64,000 nt of DNA from Mixophyes australis (GCA_036250195.1 JAVHZZ010000009.1:41507824-41571823); one strand, 5' to 3'; positions 31,661 through 43,345 are shown, counted from the first letter of the stretch. The notes: generated by a model from the sequence alone, not told the origin. Numbers and translations are program-made.

Positions 31661-31946
31661 TGCAACGTTTTGGACTAATAACTATATTGTGAGGTGTTCA
31701 GAATACATTGTAAATTAGTGGAAATGCTTGTTATTGAATGTTATTGAGGTTACTAATAGCATAGGAGTGAAAATAAGCCCAAAAACTTGATTTTTAAACT
31801 TTTTATGTTTTTTCCAAAAAAAATCCGAATCCAAAACCTTAAATCCGAACCGAGACCTTTCGTCAAGTGTTTTGCGAGACAAATCCGGATCCAAAACACA
31901 AAACACGAGACCTCAAAAGTCGCCGGTGCACATCCCTAGTAAATAT

Positions 31947-33030
31947 TCAGGGTATTATCTCAGCCATGAGTATCTATCGCCATTTGTAGTTTGAGGGCAT
32001 AGGTGCAATACCATCAAAGTGTCACATCATGATCATGCCCACGTTCAGCCCCTTCCTCACCACACTTTACACTTTTTAATAATTTAGATAGGATATAGTG
32101 TAACACCACTAGCATGAGGTGCTTGCATTCGTTTTAAATACCATCTATCAGGCTCTTTCATGTTCTAAACATTATACACAACTTCTTACTCACAAGCCCT
32201 TTAATGCTTAGGACATATTTTTCCAATATTCTAAACGGTGGTACTGTATTGAGATCATTAGAGGCTTATCCTGTATTTCCTATCATGGTGGTAGCACCCC
32301 TATGCCTAGTTATTATGTTGAATTAAACTTGAAAGGAAATTTTACACTTGTAACCACCTGCAGCTCCTGTCTTCCTGTATGACACTAGATCTGAGACACT
32401 TGATGCATGACTATCGTTCTGAGGCTCGAGAAGTACCATTTTGGTAACGGGCATTAGTATCCATCACTGCACATGCCAACCCGACCATATATCCATTTGC
32501 TTTGTAATGGAGTATATAGCCTTTAGATTTAGGGGTGCACCGCTTTGAATATTCTTCCCTCACTAGGCTACAGCTGGGAGCAACTTTTTCACTAGCTATC
32601 AATATTATAGTATTAACTCGAAGAAACTCAGCACCATTTCAAATAGGATTGGGGCAGCTACCGCTGCGGCCTGAAAAATTGGGCTGTCAAAATTTGTTCT
32701 GGGGCTATACCCATCCTTGGCTCAAATTTAATGTGGCGCAATTAATGTAGTATTTGGCCATTATAAGCTTGGTCCCATATCACTTTGTCACCTTCATTTA
32801 TTTTTGATCGGCTTAAGCCACAGATTACGACAGGTTTTCCGTTGCAGCTTTTAAATAATTTCCGTTATGGTAGCTAGATGCCTCCTGGCCATATGTCAGG
32901 ACTGCTTTAACTGCGAGATGTTGGGGTGACATTACTGACTTGACACATGGTTGCGATTGCACAGTTGTCTTGCCCACTTCTCAGTTCCAGACGAATCAGC
33001 TGGGCAGAGGTCAATGGATCAGTTGAACCC
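31947..33030. other. No gene seen
   Basis: Continuation of the sequence into which the hAT inserted. It may be the 5' part of the Ngaro/DIRS element whose hydrolase lies at 33655, but no motif proves this. Confidence 0.4.
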
Positions 33031-33262
33031 CGGTGCGTGGACGTGATCAGTTTCTACGAGTATCCCCCGGTGCTGTGATGTCATCAGTATGTTCAAGTAT
33101 CCCTGGTGCGGGGATGTGAGCAATTATTCTAGAACCCCGATGTAGGGGCGTAATCAGTTTCTACAAGTATCCTCGGTGCAGGGATTTCATCAGTATGTTC
33201 AAGTATCCCTGGTGCGGGGATGTGATCAGTTTCTATGAGTATCACTGCTGCAAGAATGTCAC
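33031..33262. repeat. 36-bp minisatellite with alternating unit types
   Basis: About seven units of the form ATCCCTGGTGCGGGGATG followed by TGATCAGT. Two alternating tails occur: one ends TTTCTACGAGT, the other ATGTTCAAGT, giving a higher-order period of about 72 bp. Confidence 0.85.
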
Positions 33263-33654
33263 ACAAAAAAAAATGCTTACCAGACATATATTAGACCTAA
33301 ATGATGTTAGTATGCTACTTTCTTACTGCGTTAACCCAGGGCTTTGCTGCTCATCACTTTTAGCAGAGGCGTGAAGGGATTTTTCCTGTTTCTCCTTGGA
33401 GGCCTGATTAGTGGTGAGCCTCCAGGGTTTGATGGGTTTTTACCTTCATTTGGGTTACCCCCCCTCTCCCCTTTCCTTTTCCTTCCTCATTTCCTCATGT
33501 ATACTATTGTGAGGGTTTCCCTCTGTGGGGATGTATCTGTATCAGGATAAGTATGGCGTAGAGATAATTCATGGTATTATGGTTTTCCATTGCACAGGAA
33601 TTGATTGTTGTGTGCGATCTGGTTTTATTAATTAACTTTTGTTCTCTGGTTCAG

Positions 33655-34241
33655 CTGATTGGACAATGCAGATTTGGATGGTAGGTAATTCTTATGTGTA
33701 CTAGTCATCCAGACAGTTTGGCGGTAAGAGGTTCAGAGTTACCACACCCAGTATAAATAAAATGGTTCGGGAACAGGGGAATGCAGTGGTGTGCTCTTAT
33801 CCCTTTACTTAAAATAGAAAATTGTCATGTTGGAAAGCGAACATTTTAGTAATACACTTAGGAAGAAATGACCTGGAGAAGGGGAAGTCTCTGGATTTAT
33901 TGATAACGATTAGGGAAGATCTGTGCGCTATTAAGGCTTACTGGCCGGAAGTGTGCATTTGTTGATCCAACATGATACCTAGGCTTGTGTGGAGGACTCC
34001 TATATCTATGTCCATCATGAAAACACTTCTGTCAAAAGCTAATAGAATGGCAGGCAAGACGGTACAGTCTTTAAGGGGTTTGATTATTCCTTATCCTTTG
34101 ATTGCAGTAGATAAAGTACATCTTTATAGACGGGACAGGGTGCATCTGTCAGATCAGGGGAATTGGTTGTTCTTAGAACAAATTTGGTGGAGATTAGGGG
34201 CTTTTATTAGGTCACTGGGTGGCGGGCTGGCCATCTGTTAA
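33655..34241 (+). pseudogene. Ngaro/DIRS SGNH-hydrolase domain, broken
   Basis: Readable blocks: WMVGNSYVY (block I; the nucleophile Ser in G-N-S, where G-D-S or G-H-S is usual), VIHLGRNDLEKG (block III, G-x-N-D), LVW...DMIPR-like SNMIPRLVWR, and DRVHLSDQGNWLFLEQ (block V, D-x-V-H). SGNH hydrolases of this kind follow the recombinase gene in vertebrate Ngaro elements; their role in the element's cycle is not established. A stop follows SYVY, another replaces the Trp before SNMIPR, and frames shift between blocks. The downstream 34242-34700 fits the 3' end of such an element. Confidence 0.75.
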
Positions 34242-34864
34242 AGGACTTCACCTTGGGGGAAGAGTTCTTGCAGTTGTCAACTAGGGCATATGGTGTTATC
34301 GCTGATTGGCCTAATGTCACTACACCCTTCGAAGCACCCTTGTTCTTGGTTACCCTGTGCAGGGACCCTTTTGTCCTGCATTGTACGACAGTTCACCGTG
34401 AGCCCAGAAATGGGTGTGGTCACAATTACGCCAGATTTAACACCTGCCAATCGTAAGGAGCTAGGTCCTGGTATCAGTGGTAGGCCTATGGCTGTACACT
34501 GTTTGGTTCAGCTTTTAGTTGTTAGCTGACGGCAAGTGACCTCGTCGCAACCAGGTTTATACATAATTATTAATTACCTGTGACCTATTTAGCCAAAATA
34601 GCAGTTGTTCTGTTTTTACTTATTAGATGGTAAGAGATTGTGATTATGCCTGTTGAGAGGTTTTGTGTGTGAAAGAAATGAATCTGTGGTATGAAGTTTA
34701 AGACATTTTATTCAATATAGGAATCCTATTTTTTTCTTATTTTACTTATTAAAGACAAATATAACAACATATTTCTCTGCTGAGAAGTAGCAAAGCAAAG
34801 GAAACCTCTCAATAATTAGTTTATTAGGTATTAGTTTATAGTAGAGAACTTCAAAACATTCAAT

Positions 34865-36405
34865 ATAGAGATGGGAGGAGTCACTGACAGCATATCACTT
34901 TAAGCGGATGACATGTTGGTTTTCCTCAAAGAGCCTGATGGATCTTTGTCTCACCTTTCAAAGGTGGTTGAGGCCTTTGATGGTTCATATTCAGGACTCA
35001 AGTGGGAGAAATCTGTGGTTTTTCCGATGGGTTTGGCAACCTTCGCCAGGTGCTGTGTACTGTCAGTCACTTCTTTGGACCAACAGATTTAAATATTTAG
35101 GTATCTAGATTACAGCGCATGCATCAAAATATGTTGCTTTAAATATTGACCCAATAACAGAATATTTAAAGTCCAAGAGCCACAGGTGGCTTAAGCTCCC
35201 TCTCACAGTCACTGGCAGGATTAACCTAATAAAAATGGTGATCCAACCAAGGTACTTATACCCCCTCCAGCACTCCCCGGTGTACCTACCATTAAAGGTT
35301 TTCCAATATAAAAATAACCATCTCATTTTCCTGGTCAGGAGTGGCAAAAGAGCTAGGGTGTGCTTTAACACAATATATAGAACCAAAAGTTCAGGAGGTC
35401 TGGCCCTGCCTAATCTTAGAATTTATTCTCTTGCTTCCCAATTTACACATTTGACATCCTGGTTGAGCGATACACAGAACACATCTCTTGGAGACTTCAG
35501 GTTCAGTGCATTGGAAGGGAGCAGGAATTTACACCATTGGCAAAATATATATAGATAGTCAATTAGCTACATATGAACAATTGAGAGCAGCCTTCCCGTT
35601 ACCCAACAACTAATTCTTCCTGTATCTGCAGCTGAGACATGCCCTGAATGCCCAGTTTCCTGGGAGTTTGCTTCAGATATTAGATTCTCTGGATAATAAT
35701 GTATTACGGTCTGTGGGGTCATATAAGACTATTTCTGTGCTTCATGCCTTACTGTTGCCTCAGGTGTCCCCAAAAGTACTAGATCTACTCAGAATAAAAT
35801 GGGATTAGATCTGGGGGTTCTCTCTGACGAAGACTGGAATGTGGTGGTGGGAAGTACTAGATATGCCACCACTTGTCTTAGGTTTCAGCAAATCCAATTT
35901 TATATGGTATACGGAGTATACTTAACACCAGCCAGGATACAAACGATGAGACCGAGCACCTCAGTGGAGTGCCCCAAGTGTAGTGAGCCTGAGGGCACTT
36001 TTTGGCATATTTTATGGTCATGTCCAGTTGTCTAATCCTTCTGGGGCCAAATATGGAACTGCATCTCTTCCACACTACCTGTGACCCCTTTGTTACACCA
36101 TAAGATCTGTATGTTTAGCATTACACTAGAAAAAAATTTGAGTAATCCACACTTCAAATATATACTTACCTTAGCCTCCCTGGCTAAGGTTATTATAGCT
36201 AGGTGGTGGATGGTGGCTGAACCATCTTGTGTACCTCACTGGATCAATCTAGTTCCTGAAGTCTGGAGGCATGAGAGGTTCATGTATGAAAATAGGAAAT
36301 CCATGCATATATACCATAAGATATTGCACCACTGGTATGAATTAAGTTATGTTATCCACCCTTATCAGTATATGTTGAGTTTGTGGAATGACCGGATGGG
36401 TAGTT
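34865..36405 (+). pseudogene. L1 (Tx1/L1 group) ORF2 remnant, plus strand
   Basis: Begins inside the reverse transcriptase: GGVTDSISL-stop-ADDMLVFL is the Y-A-D-D box with the Tyr codon changed to a stop. Then come KLPLTVTGRINLIKM-like frames, MVIQPRYLYPLQHSP, FQYKNNHLIFLV, SGGLALPNLRIYSLASQ, and at 35799-36035 the C-terminal knuckle ECPKCSEPEGTFWHILWSCP, with its Cys-x2-Cys, His and Cys intact. Many stops and frameshifts. 5'-truncated; a separate insertion from the minus-strand L1 at 19.7-25.0 kb and more decayed at the DNA level. Confidence 0.85.
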
Positions 36406-36454
36406 AACGCTCAGCCCAGTGCAGCTTCAATAGATTTGACCTGAAGTGCTATTT

Positions 36455-36565
36455 ATAAAAGTTATATAAAAAAATTATAATATATAATAAAAATAAAATA
36501 TAATATATAATAATTTAAAATAATATATAATAATCTATATATTTCACTGTATAATGTTTATATAA
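36455..36565. repeat. AT-only tract
   Basis: Almost purely A/T with ATATAATA units following the L1 end; may be the expanded L1 tail. Confidence 0.6.
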
Positions 36566-36576
36566 TTTTAGGTAGA

Positions 36577-37068
36577 GGGGTGTAGTACGAATTTACGATG
36601 CTGTAAACACAGACAGTGTTTACAGCTACATAATTATTATGAAACTGAAAAGAGCGACATGTCAAAAATACCTACTTACATGTAAACAGACACAGCCCAC
36701 TTCCGATGTGAGGACAGGCCGACACTTGAAAATGACGTAACTTGAAATCGCGAGATGTTTTTAAAGCGGCAACACATGAATGTGATTGATGATGGTAATG
36801 TTCATTGTATTCCGAACCCGCAGCCTAACCATAACTTTTTCTCGCTGCCTAACCCAAACCCCTAATGTAAAGGTAGCACATATACGGGTCCCTGCGTTGC
36901 GGCTTTATAAAATGAAATGTCCAAATCGCGATTGCAAGTTACGTCATTTTCAAGTGTCGGGCTGTCCTCACATCGGTAGTGGGCTGTGTCTTTTTTCAGG
37001 TAACTAGGTATTTTTTACATGTCGCTGTGTTCTGTGTTTACAGCATCGGGAATCCTATTACAACCGAG
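36577..37068. mobile_element. MITE with long inverted arms
   Basis: The left arm (GATGCTGTAAACACAGAC, GCGACATGT, ACACAGCCCACTTCCGATG, GACACTTGAAAATGACGTAA) reappears inverted on the right (GTTACGTCATTTTCAAGTGTC, CATCGGTAGTGGGCTGTGT, ACATGTCGC, GTGTTTACAGCATC). Arms are about 190 bp, centre about 110 bp with CCTAACC units. No coding capacity. Target duplication not resolved. Confidence 0.8.
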
Positions 37069-37516
37069 GTAGAGATAGGTATAATTAGATAGGATGTTTG
37101 ATATGTTATTTTATGATGTAGCAAAAAAATCGCAATAAAAAATACTTTATTCAAAAAGGGAAACTTTAAAACACTTGTCTCATTCCATCTTTGGCAGCAA
37201 ATCTATGTTTCACCAGCAGAAGAGTGAAATTTTAAGATTGTATCATTGTAACTTCACACCTTGGCAAAATGGCGTGTTCCTCCCCACAAAATTTGATTCA
37301 TGGAAAATTTCTCTGCAGCTTGGCTCATCTCTAGTAACATGTAGCGGCTGACCAAGTAACACATTAAAAATGAAAAAAAAACCACATAAGTAGGTAAATA
37401 CCAATATTGAAATCAACATAAGTCTTTGAATAAAAAAAAAAACTAGTTCGACAAATTCATGACTAATAATAACTGAAATAAATATTGATTAATTTCTGGA
37501 GAATAATACATACATG
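37069..37516. other. No gene seen
   Basis: A hAT-like end GGCTCATCTCTA (inverted TAGAGATGAGCC) ends at 37334; no partner end was found. Confidence 0.35.
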
Positions 37517-38330
37517 TGTCGAAGTCAGATAATTGGATATGGTCATTTCAATTAATATCTAACAACTTGATTGTCTTTATCTGACTTTATGTGAATAGCA
37601 CGATACGGCGTGGAGGAGCGTAATGAACCGCAACACGTGGCAAACACCTTTACACACATTTACAGGGACACATACACTTGTAGTTAGCTCATATTAAAAG
37701 TAGTTGCAACACGTAGTTATTTGTACGGAAATGTAGCATAGTTTATGGTGAAATATTATAATGTTAATTACACGTTAGTGAGATCTACGGTTCCGGTCAC
37801 AGGAAACATATCATGTCTGGTATCATTCTAATCCCCTATTTATCCACAGTCGTTCGGTTCATTTGCTGAAGTGATCGCACATTGCGTATACTAGTTATGG
37901 ATGATAGGGAATAAATGATTAAAATGGTATTGTCTGTGTAATGCTAATAGACCAGTTTAAACCAGTTCTTGGCAAGAAGAATAAGTTTGCATCTTCTGGA
38001 GAGCTGACCCCACCCCTGGATGACATTGTTTGAACTGGCCAATGACCTGTATTACACTGGACCTTCCTGAAGCCTGAACCTATGGAATCAAGCCACATCA
38101 TCTGTTTTGTTTTCACTGTATCACTGACTGTATAGTGAGGGCTCTGGGACCAGTGGTTAGTCTACTTGACCATAGCCTTCAGACTTGAATGACTTACACT
38201 GGATCCAGAGAGCCTGCTATAAATAACGGATGTACTTATTTTATTCTGACCTGTTACTCTGCTACTTTTGGCTATTAATGTAAATCACATTGTGCTTTGG
38301 AACCACATCATTGGAAGTGGACAAACGTTA
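37517..38330 (+). mobile_element. Endogenous retrovirus LTR, solo
   Basis: Starts TGTCGAAGTCAGATAATTGG and aligns along its length with the LTR at 54376-55761: CACTTGTAGTTAGCTCATATT, GGAAACATATCATGTCTGGT, TAGACCAGTTTAAACCAG, CTGGCCAATGACCTG, CTGAAGCCTGAACCTATGG, AATCACATTGTGC. No retroviral internal region follows. The last 60-70 bases of the family LTR are missing or diverged, and no target duplication was recognised. Confidence 0.75.
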
Positions 38331-39160
38331 TCGGATGGTAACTAGACGCTCATACAAAGGATTATGCAAAACAGATGTTCTAAGAGGCATCTTTCTATGC
38401 AACCTTCCTACCAAAGACTTGGACAATATATATGGATCAACATAGCATTCACTATGTATCATTCCTTTCCATATGTAACATTCTTTCCCATATTTAGCTT
38501 TCCTTCCTATATGTCCCATTCTGTGCATTCCTTCCCACGTATCTCATACTCAGCATTCCTTTCCTACCTATACATGAAGCCTCCTGTTCAGTATGAATGG
38601 CGTCCTTTCCAGTATGATCCTATTTTCTACTCACACATGTTACTTGCTTGTATGGTTCTCATTGTATTTCTATTGTCTACCATGTGGAAGTGTAAGGAAA
38701 TTTGTTTCTTCTTCAAGGGTTCTTAAAAAAAGAAAGAGAGAAACAATGGGTTTTCCCTTTGTACAGTTGTTTGTGCGGGTGGATTCTTTAGTATAGGAAG
38801 TATCTACTTCTATTGATATGTAATTTGGATCACTCTTACCTACATGGAAGGCAGTTTTTTCTACATTTATGTTCTGAACAAATCATAGGAGATGTATACC
38901 ACTTTACTAAGATTTTAATTGCAAGATCATGTGAACTTAATGGTACAATTGCTGACTAGCGCTGGGCTTTTCCTGGGTACCAAGGTAAAACTGTCCAAAT
39001 ATAGCGCAAGCTCTTGTAGCACTACAATGAGATTTTTTGAAAGCTGGCACTTCAAGAAGCACAGCTTGTTACTGTTTTTGCATGCTGGCACTTGTACAGC
39101 TAAAAGCATCACCATTCACAAGAGTGCATATTAGCACTTGTTTTCCATCAAGTGTGTACT
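38331..39160. other. No gene seen
   Basis: A run of short CATATG/CCTTCC-type repeats (38460-38560) and otherwise nothing recognisable. Confidence 0.45.
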
Positions 39161-39169
39161 ATAGGTCTT

Positions 39170-39392
39170 GCCCCCATATTAAAGTAAAAAGGATTGTCCC
39201 CATAATAAAGTAAAAATGAAAAAGTGAATGTTTCTTCGTACATAATTGTGCTACATGAAAAAACAGTCAATATTTAACTTATGTGCAAAACAGAAAACTA
39301 ATTTTCACCCCTTGCATTGTAACATGGTCTTGTCCAGGAGACTTAAATAAGAAACTTCTTAATTTAAGTTCCTTAATGAATCAGGCCCTAGA
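39170..39392. repeat. MITE fragment, right end AATGAATCAGGCC
   Basis: Ends TTAATGAATCAGGCC, the same terminus as the MITE at 49430-49733. Shared interior: ATGTGCAAAA, AAACTAATTT and CATTGTAACA. Left end missing. Confidence 0.6.
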
Positions 39393-39428
39393 TTATGCAT
39401 ACTGTTCCAATTAGATTCATATTCTAAG

Positions 39429-40194
39429 TGTTACGCTGACAGTCTGTTCACAAACTCACAGAACTAGTTGGCGGAGGTCTTCACCTTTAGCAGCCGCTTT
39501 TCACATAGAGCTTTATACGCTCACCAGTACTCAGATGCCCCCAGGATTTAACAGATGTAGTGTAAGTTTGTAATACAAAACCAAAGCAGCAGGCCAGGAG
39601 GCAGCGTAGATGGCAGCGGCTGGTCAGATGAAAGCAGCAGTCAAAGGTCACTAGCAAGTAGAATAATCAGGTAACATGCCAAAGGTCGGGGTCACAGGCA
39701 ATTTAGCAGGGTCCAAGGTACAGGCAAACGAATCAGGGTCATAGGCAAGCAGGCAAGGTCCAAGGTACAGACAGGGGTCATACACAGAAGTTTAATCCAG
39801 AAGGTATACACCAAACAGCACAGGAGCAGATTAGCAGACAGGGAACTGGACTCTATAAATGGCAGTGAGGCTCAGACCTCACTGCCTTAAATAGTACCAA
39901 GAGCCAATCAGGACAGAGGAGAACAGGGCTGACAATCAGCCTCAGGAGGCTGCTTTAATTACTAGCTAGAACTGGCACAGGTAATAACATAAACCAGGAA
40001 GCATGTATAAAAATATAAATGAACCAGTTTAAATCATATGAGAGCTCCCCCTGCAGTTGGAGGATGTACCTACACCCTCCTACATCTATGCCACAAGGAT
40101 AATCCCAAAGAATAAAAACAGAGAATAGAAACTAGAGCAGGCGCCTGGCTGCTAGATCACGCCAGGATGCGGCGTACCGCCGCGGCTCGTGACA
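39429..40194 (-). mobile_element. Solo LTR, inverted, perfect target duplication
   Basis: Window-strand ends TGTTACGCTGAC and CTCGTGACA; CTAAG flanks both sides (39424-39428 and 40195-40199). Read on the minus strand it begins TGTCACGAGCCGCGGCGG, matching the LTR at 13419. It carries repeats of GGTCCAAGGTACAGGCA and GGGTCATA near 39700-39780. 766 bp. Confidence 0.9.
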
Positions 40195-40199
40195 CTAAG

Positions 40200-40545
40200 A
40201 CTGTATTTTCAACAACCTTATATCTTAATGCAATTATCTAGCCAGGCCTTAGTCACCATTCTATTGTGTAGTTAGCAGCCTGGCTATTGTTTGCACAATA
40301 TACAGTACCACAAGAGGTCCTGCACATCTCATAGGCATTGAATAGCAAACTCTCTGCCTCAGTGTAAGTAATAAACTGTATTGAAAGTAAAGATTCTATT
40401 GTGTTTATTGTGTATATAAGAGACATTATATTGCAAGACTGCAATGCCAGCATGTCTATCAGAACGTTACTAATTAAATAAGTTAAATAAATGTGTGATT
40501 CCTTGAAAGCAAAACCTATTGAGTAATATGGATTGATATGCTGTA
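40200..40545. other. No gene seen
   Basis: Nothing recognised. Confidence 0.4.
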
Positions 40546-41174
40546 AATATCATTAAGTCCACTAAGAGTAAAACCTTTTTTCAAATGGGACGTTTTTTTT
40601 AGTGTTACATGTGTTTTACGTAAATGTAAGTGTGATTGTGACCAGGGTAGGGGAACAAGTGTTACCTCCTGGAGTAGATGGTAGTGTGTAGCAGCTAAGA
40701 GATCACACAAGGCCAAGGTTTTGGATACAACAGGCCTCAGTCAGTTTTATTAAGCAAGAGAATAAAAGAAACTTCAAAATAAACACAAGTCCCCCATGAC
40801 TAACAAACTAAAACAAAACAAAAGAAGTTCCAGCACAGATTTCTTATAGAGACTCTGCAGTCCCTTTCCCCAGGTAATGAGAGACTGAATCCACTGCCTA
40901 GCAGCTTTTTAAACACAACTCACATGTGCCTGCATTAATTAGTATAACAGCAGAACAGAGGACATGGACTGGGTCTTGTAAATAGAGCCCATCCTTCTCT
41001 CTCTATCTACACCCCAGGGAACCTTTATCAGCTTTTCCCTAAACCTGAACATCTTTCTTGAGAAGCATTTCTGAAATATAAACACTCTCCCTGGGGTTTT
41101 AAAACATGTAGGTTAGAAACCTGGGACTAATATACCTGTCTGCAAATACTATTCCAGTGTCTTGGTCACAGTGA
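40546..41174. repeat. Duplicated segment, copy A
   Basis: Runs from TATCATTAAGTCCACTAAG to CAGTGTCTTGGTCACAGTGAT. Nearly identical to 41777-42237 except that the latter lacks two internal stretches. Contains TTTTATTAAGC and AATTAGTATAAC strings but no coding region. Confidence 0.88.
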
Positions 41175-41776
41175 TATATTAAATTATTGTGAAATTGGTT
41201 ATAATTTTTTTGATTAAATACACAGAACATGAATGGAGGATCTAGGATTAGATGGAACTGCAGCTATATGAAGTTGTGATTGTCCTGTTGGAATAAAATC
41301 ACCCATTTATTGCACATTTTGAAAGCTATTGTCACGATTCACGGCAGGGAATATGGTTCCTGGGTTTGTCATGCAGAAATACAGGAACAGGTAGGAGGGT
41401 TCTTTGAACTGAGATCTGTAGATTAGTCACACTGAACAGCTGAGCTGAGATGCTGGTAAGGATGGTAAACTCTGTGAGCTGATATCCAGGAGTGAGCAGA
41501 GCTGAGTCAGACATGCAGAAATACAGGAACAGGTAGAAGAGCTCTGTGAGCTGAGATCTGTAGATAAGTCACGCTGAACAGCTGAGCTGAGATGCTGGAA
41601 AGGTAAACTCTGTAAGCTGATATCCAAGAATGAGCAGAGCTGAGTCAGACATGCAGAGATCCAGGAACAGGTAAGAGAGAACTATAGATTAGAACTATAG
41701 ACTGGATGGGGTGCATTTGACAGACAGTGGCCTCAAGGATTTCATACCACACATACATTCGGTTTTAGCTGAGAAA

Positions 41777-42227
41777 TATCATTAAGTCCACTAAGAGTAA
41801 AACCTTTTTCAAATGGGACGTTTTTTTTAGTGTTACATGTGTTTTACTTAAATGTAAGTGTGATTGTGACCAGGGTAGGGGAACAAGTGTTACCTCCTGG
41901 AGTAGATGGTAGTGTTTTTCTTATAGAGACTCTGCAGTCCCTTTCCCCAGGTAATGAGAGACTGAATCCACTGCCTGTGCATGTGCCTGCATTAATTAGT
42001 ATAACAACAAAACAGAGGACATGGACTGGGTCTTGTAAATAGAGCCCACCCTTCTCTCTCTATCTACACCCCAGGGAACCTTTATCAGCTTTTCCCTAAA
42101 CCTGAACATCTTCCTTGAGAAGCATTTCTGAAATATAAACACTCTCCCTGGGGTTTTAAAACATGTAGGTTAGAAACCTGGGACTAATATACCTGTCTGC
42201 AAAAACTATTCCAGTGTCTTTGTCACA

Positions 42228-42237
<10 letters not shown>
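41777..42237. repeat. Duplicated segment, copy B, internally deleted
   Basis: Same sequence as copy A but missing about 170 bp after GATGGTAGTGT and about 25 bp after CCACTGCCT. It lies in an insert bounded by a 16-bp direct repeat GAGAACTATAGATTAG (41677-41692 and 42317-42332), and ends in a TA microsatellite. Confidence 0.85.

Positions 42238-42285
<48 letters not shown>
42232..42285. repeat. (TA)n microsatellite
   Basis: About 26 TA units, expanded from the GTGATATATT end that copy A still has. Confidence 0.97.
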
Positions 42286-42286
<1 letters not shown>

Positions 42287-43224
42287 ATATATTATATTCA
42301 TATATTTTGGTTAGCTGAGAACTATAGATTAGACAACTGGAGCAGCAGAGCTGAGGTGCTGGAAAGGATGATAACTCTGTGAGTTGATATCTAAGAATGA
42401 GCAGAGCTGAGCCAGTCATGCAGAGATACAGGAACAGGTAGGCTGGAGCCAGGGAGCCAAGTCTTCACACAGTCAAGACCGACAAACAAAGACCAGGCAA
42501 CTGAGTGTTGGCCCAGGTGCCTTAAATAGTGAGGTATTGACAGGCTGGACTAATGGGAGCAGATGGGAAGAGTTCTAACTGACAGGACGAATCTGCGCAT
42601 GCGCAGACCCGGAATGAAGATGGCCGCACCATTGGACGGATGCAGCGCCCATCACCGAAGGGGATCCCGATATTTGGAAGGTGAGAGTATCGAGCCCTTT
42701 GTATTGGGGCGATATGTGAAAGTTATAAGTCATGTAACTGAGATTGCACTAGTTTTTATGTCAAGCCATAATTTAATACCTTTATAAATGTTTTATGGCC
42801 GTAAGTATTTGCAGCTTCACTAAGGAAACCAGTTAAAGTATTTAGTAAAAATACTTGCAGTTTTAATTTCTCTACAGAAACATCATACCAACATAATGTT
42901 CAACTTGAATCCAGCACCAAAACAAGAAAAGAACATGTTTGTGACCCTAAAACTATTTGAGGTACAATCTTCAACCCTCCAGTAATAAACCACACAGTTG
43001 TAGTGTCACAGCAGCAGCCACCATGGATCCAGGAATATATATGGTACAGTGAATAGCCAATTTTCAGGAAAACAATCTGAGTTTATGGACACACAAACTA
43101 GGAACCTGTCCCAACTTGTGAAACATTTGAAATGTGGCTACTGCACGCACTTTCAAACCAACACAGCCTTAAATAGAATACTTTCAACTATTGAGCCAAA
43201 AAATTGATAAATATCAAAATGATT

Positions 43225-43345
43225 GGGGCAATAGAAGCATTACACTCCTTGGTGAGGGAGGTCAACACCAACGTACAAAGCCTGAGAGGCCAAATACATG
43301 AGGACATAATTAGCAAGCTGCTCCATATTCGTCAGGAGACACAAG
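43225..43345 (+). pseudogene. Harbinger accessory-protein fragment (suspected)
   Basis: Plus-strand frame IEALHSLVREVNTNVQSL then EDIISKLLHIRQETQ is a coiled, amphipathic helix like the C-terminal part of Harbinger Myb-like proteins, and is followed by a donor-like GTAAGT at 43348. No DNA-binding domain is readable. Assigned mainly by position next to the transposase. Confidence 0.35.

Larger units (their letters stand above)
26872..31938 (+). mobile_element. Complete hAT transposon (Ac group), 5.07 kb, perfect 8-bp target duplication
   Basis: Ends TAGAGATGAGCGC and (inverted) TAGGGATGTGCAC are imperfect terminal repeats. GTAAATAT flanks both ends exactly (26864-26871 and 31939-31946); it fits the nTnnnnAn target pattern of the Ac group. 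Inside: GC-rich 5' region with GTGCTGT repeats (27100-27310), an N-terminal reading frame (27478-27837), a BED-finger segment (28110-28301), the transposase core (28584-30467), and a 1.47-kb 3' region made of repeats. This is the best preserved element in the window. Confidence 0.93.
41330..42700. mobile_element. LTR-like element with 140-bp tandem units, interrupted
   Basis: Begins TGTCACGATTCACGG. From 41374 a unit of about 140 bp starting CATGCAGAAATACAGGAACAGG is repeated (41374, 41514, 41652, 42418), with AACAGCTGAGCTGAGATGCTGG inside each. The third unit is split by the insert at 41693-42316. The right part (42430-42700) has CTTAAATAG and ends somewhere after the GCGCATGCGCAGA stretch. 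The start resembles the solo LTR at 54826; the right end and target duplication are not resolved. Confidence 0.5.

Noticed and set aside
40546..42237. Recent segmental duplication of host DNA
   Set aside because: Copy B sits in an insert with its own flanking direct repeat and lacks internal parts, so transposition or retroposition explains it better.
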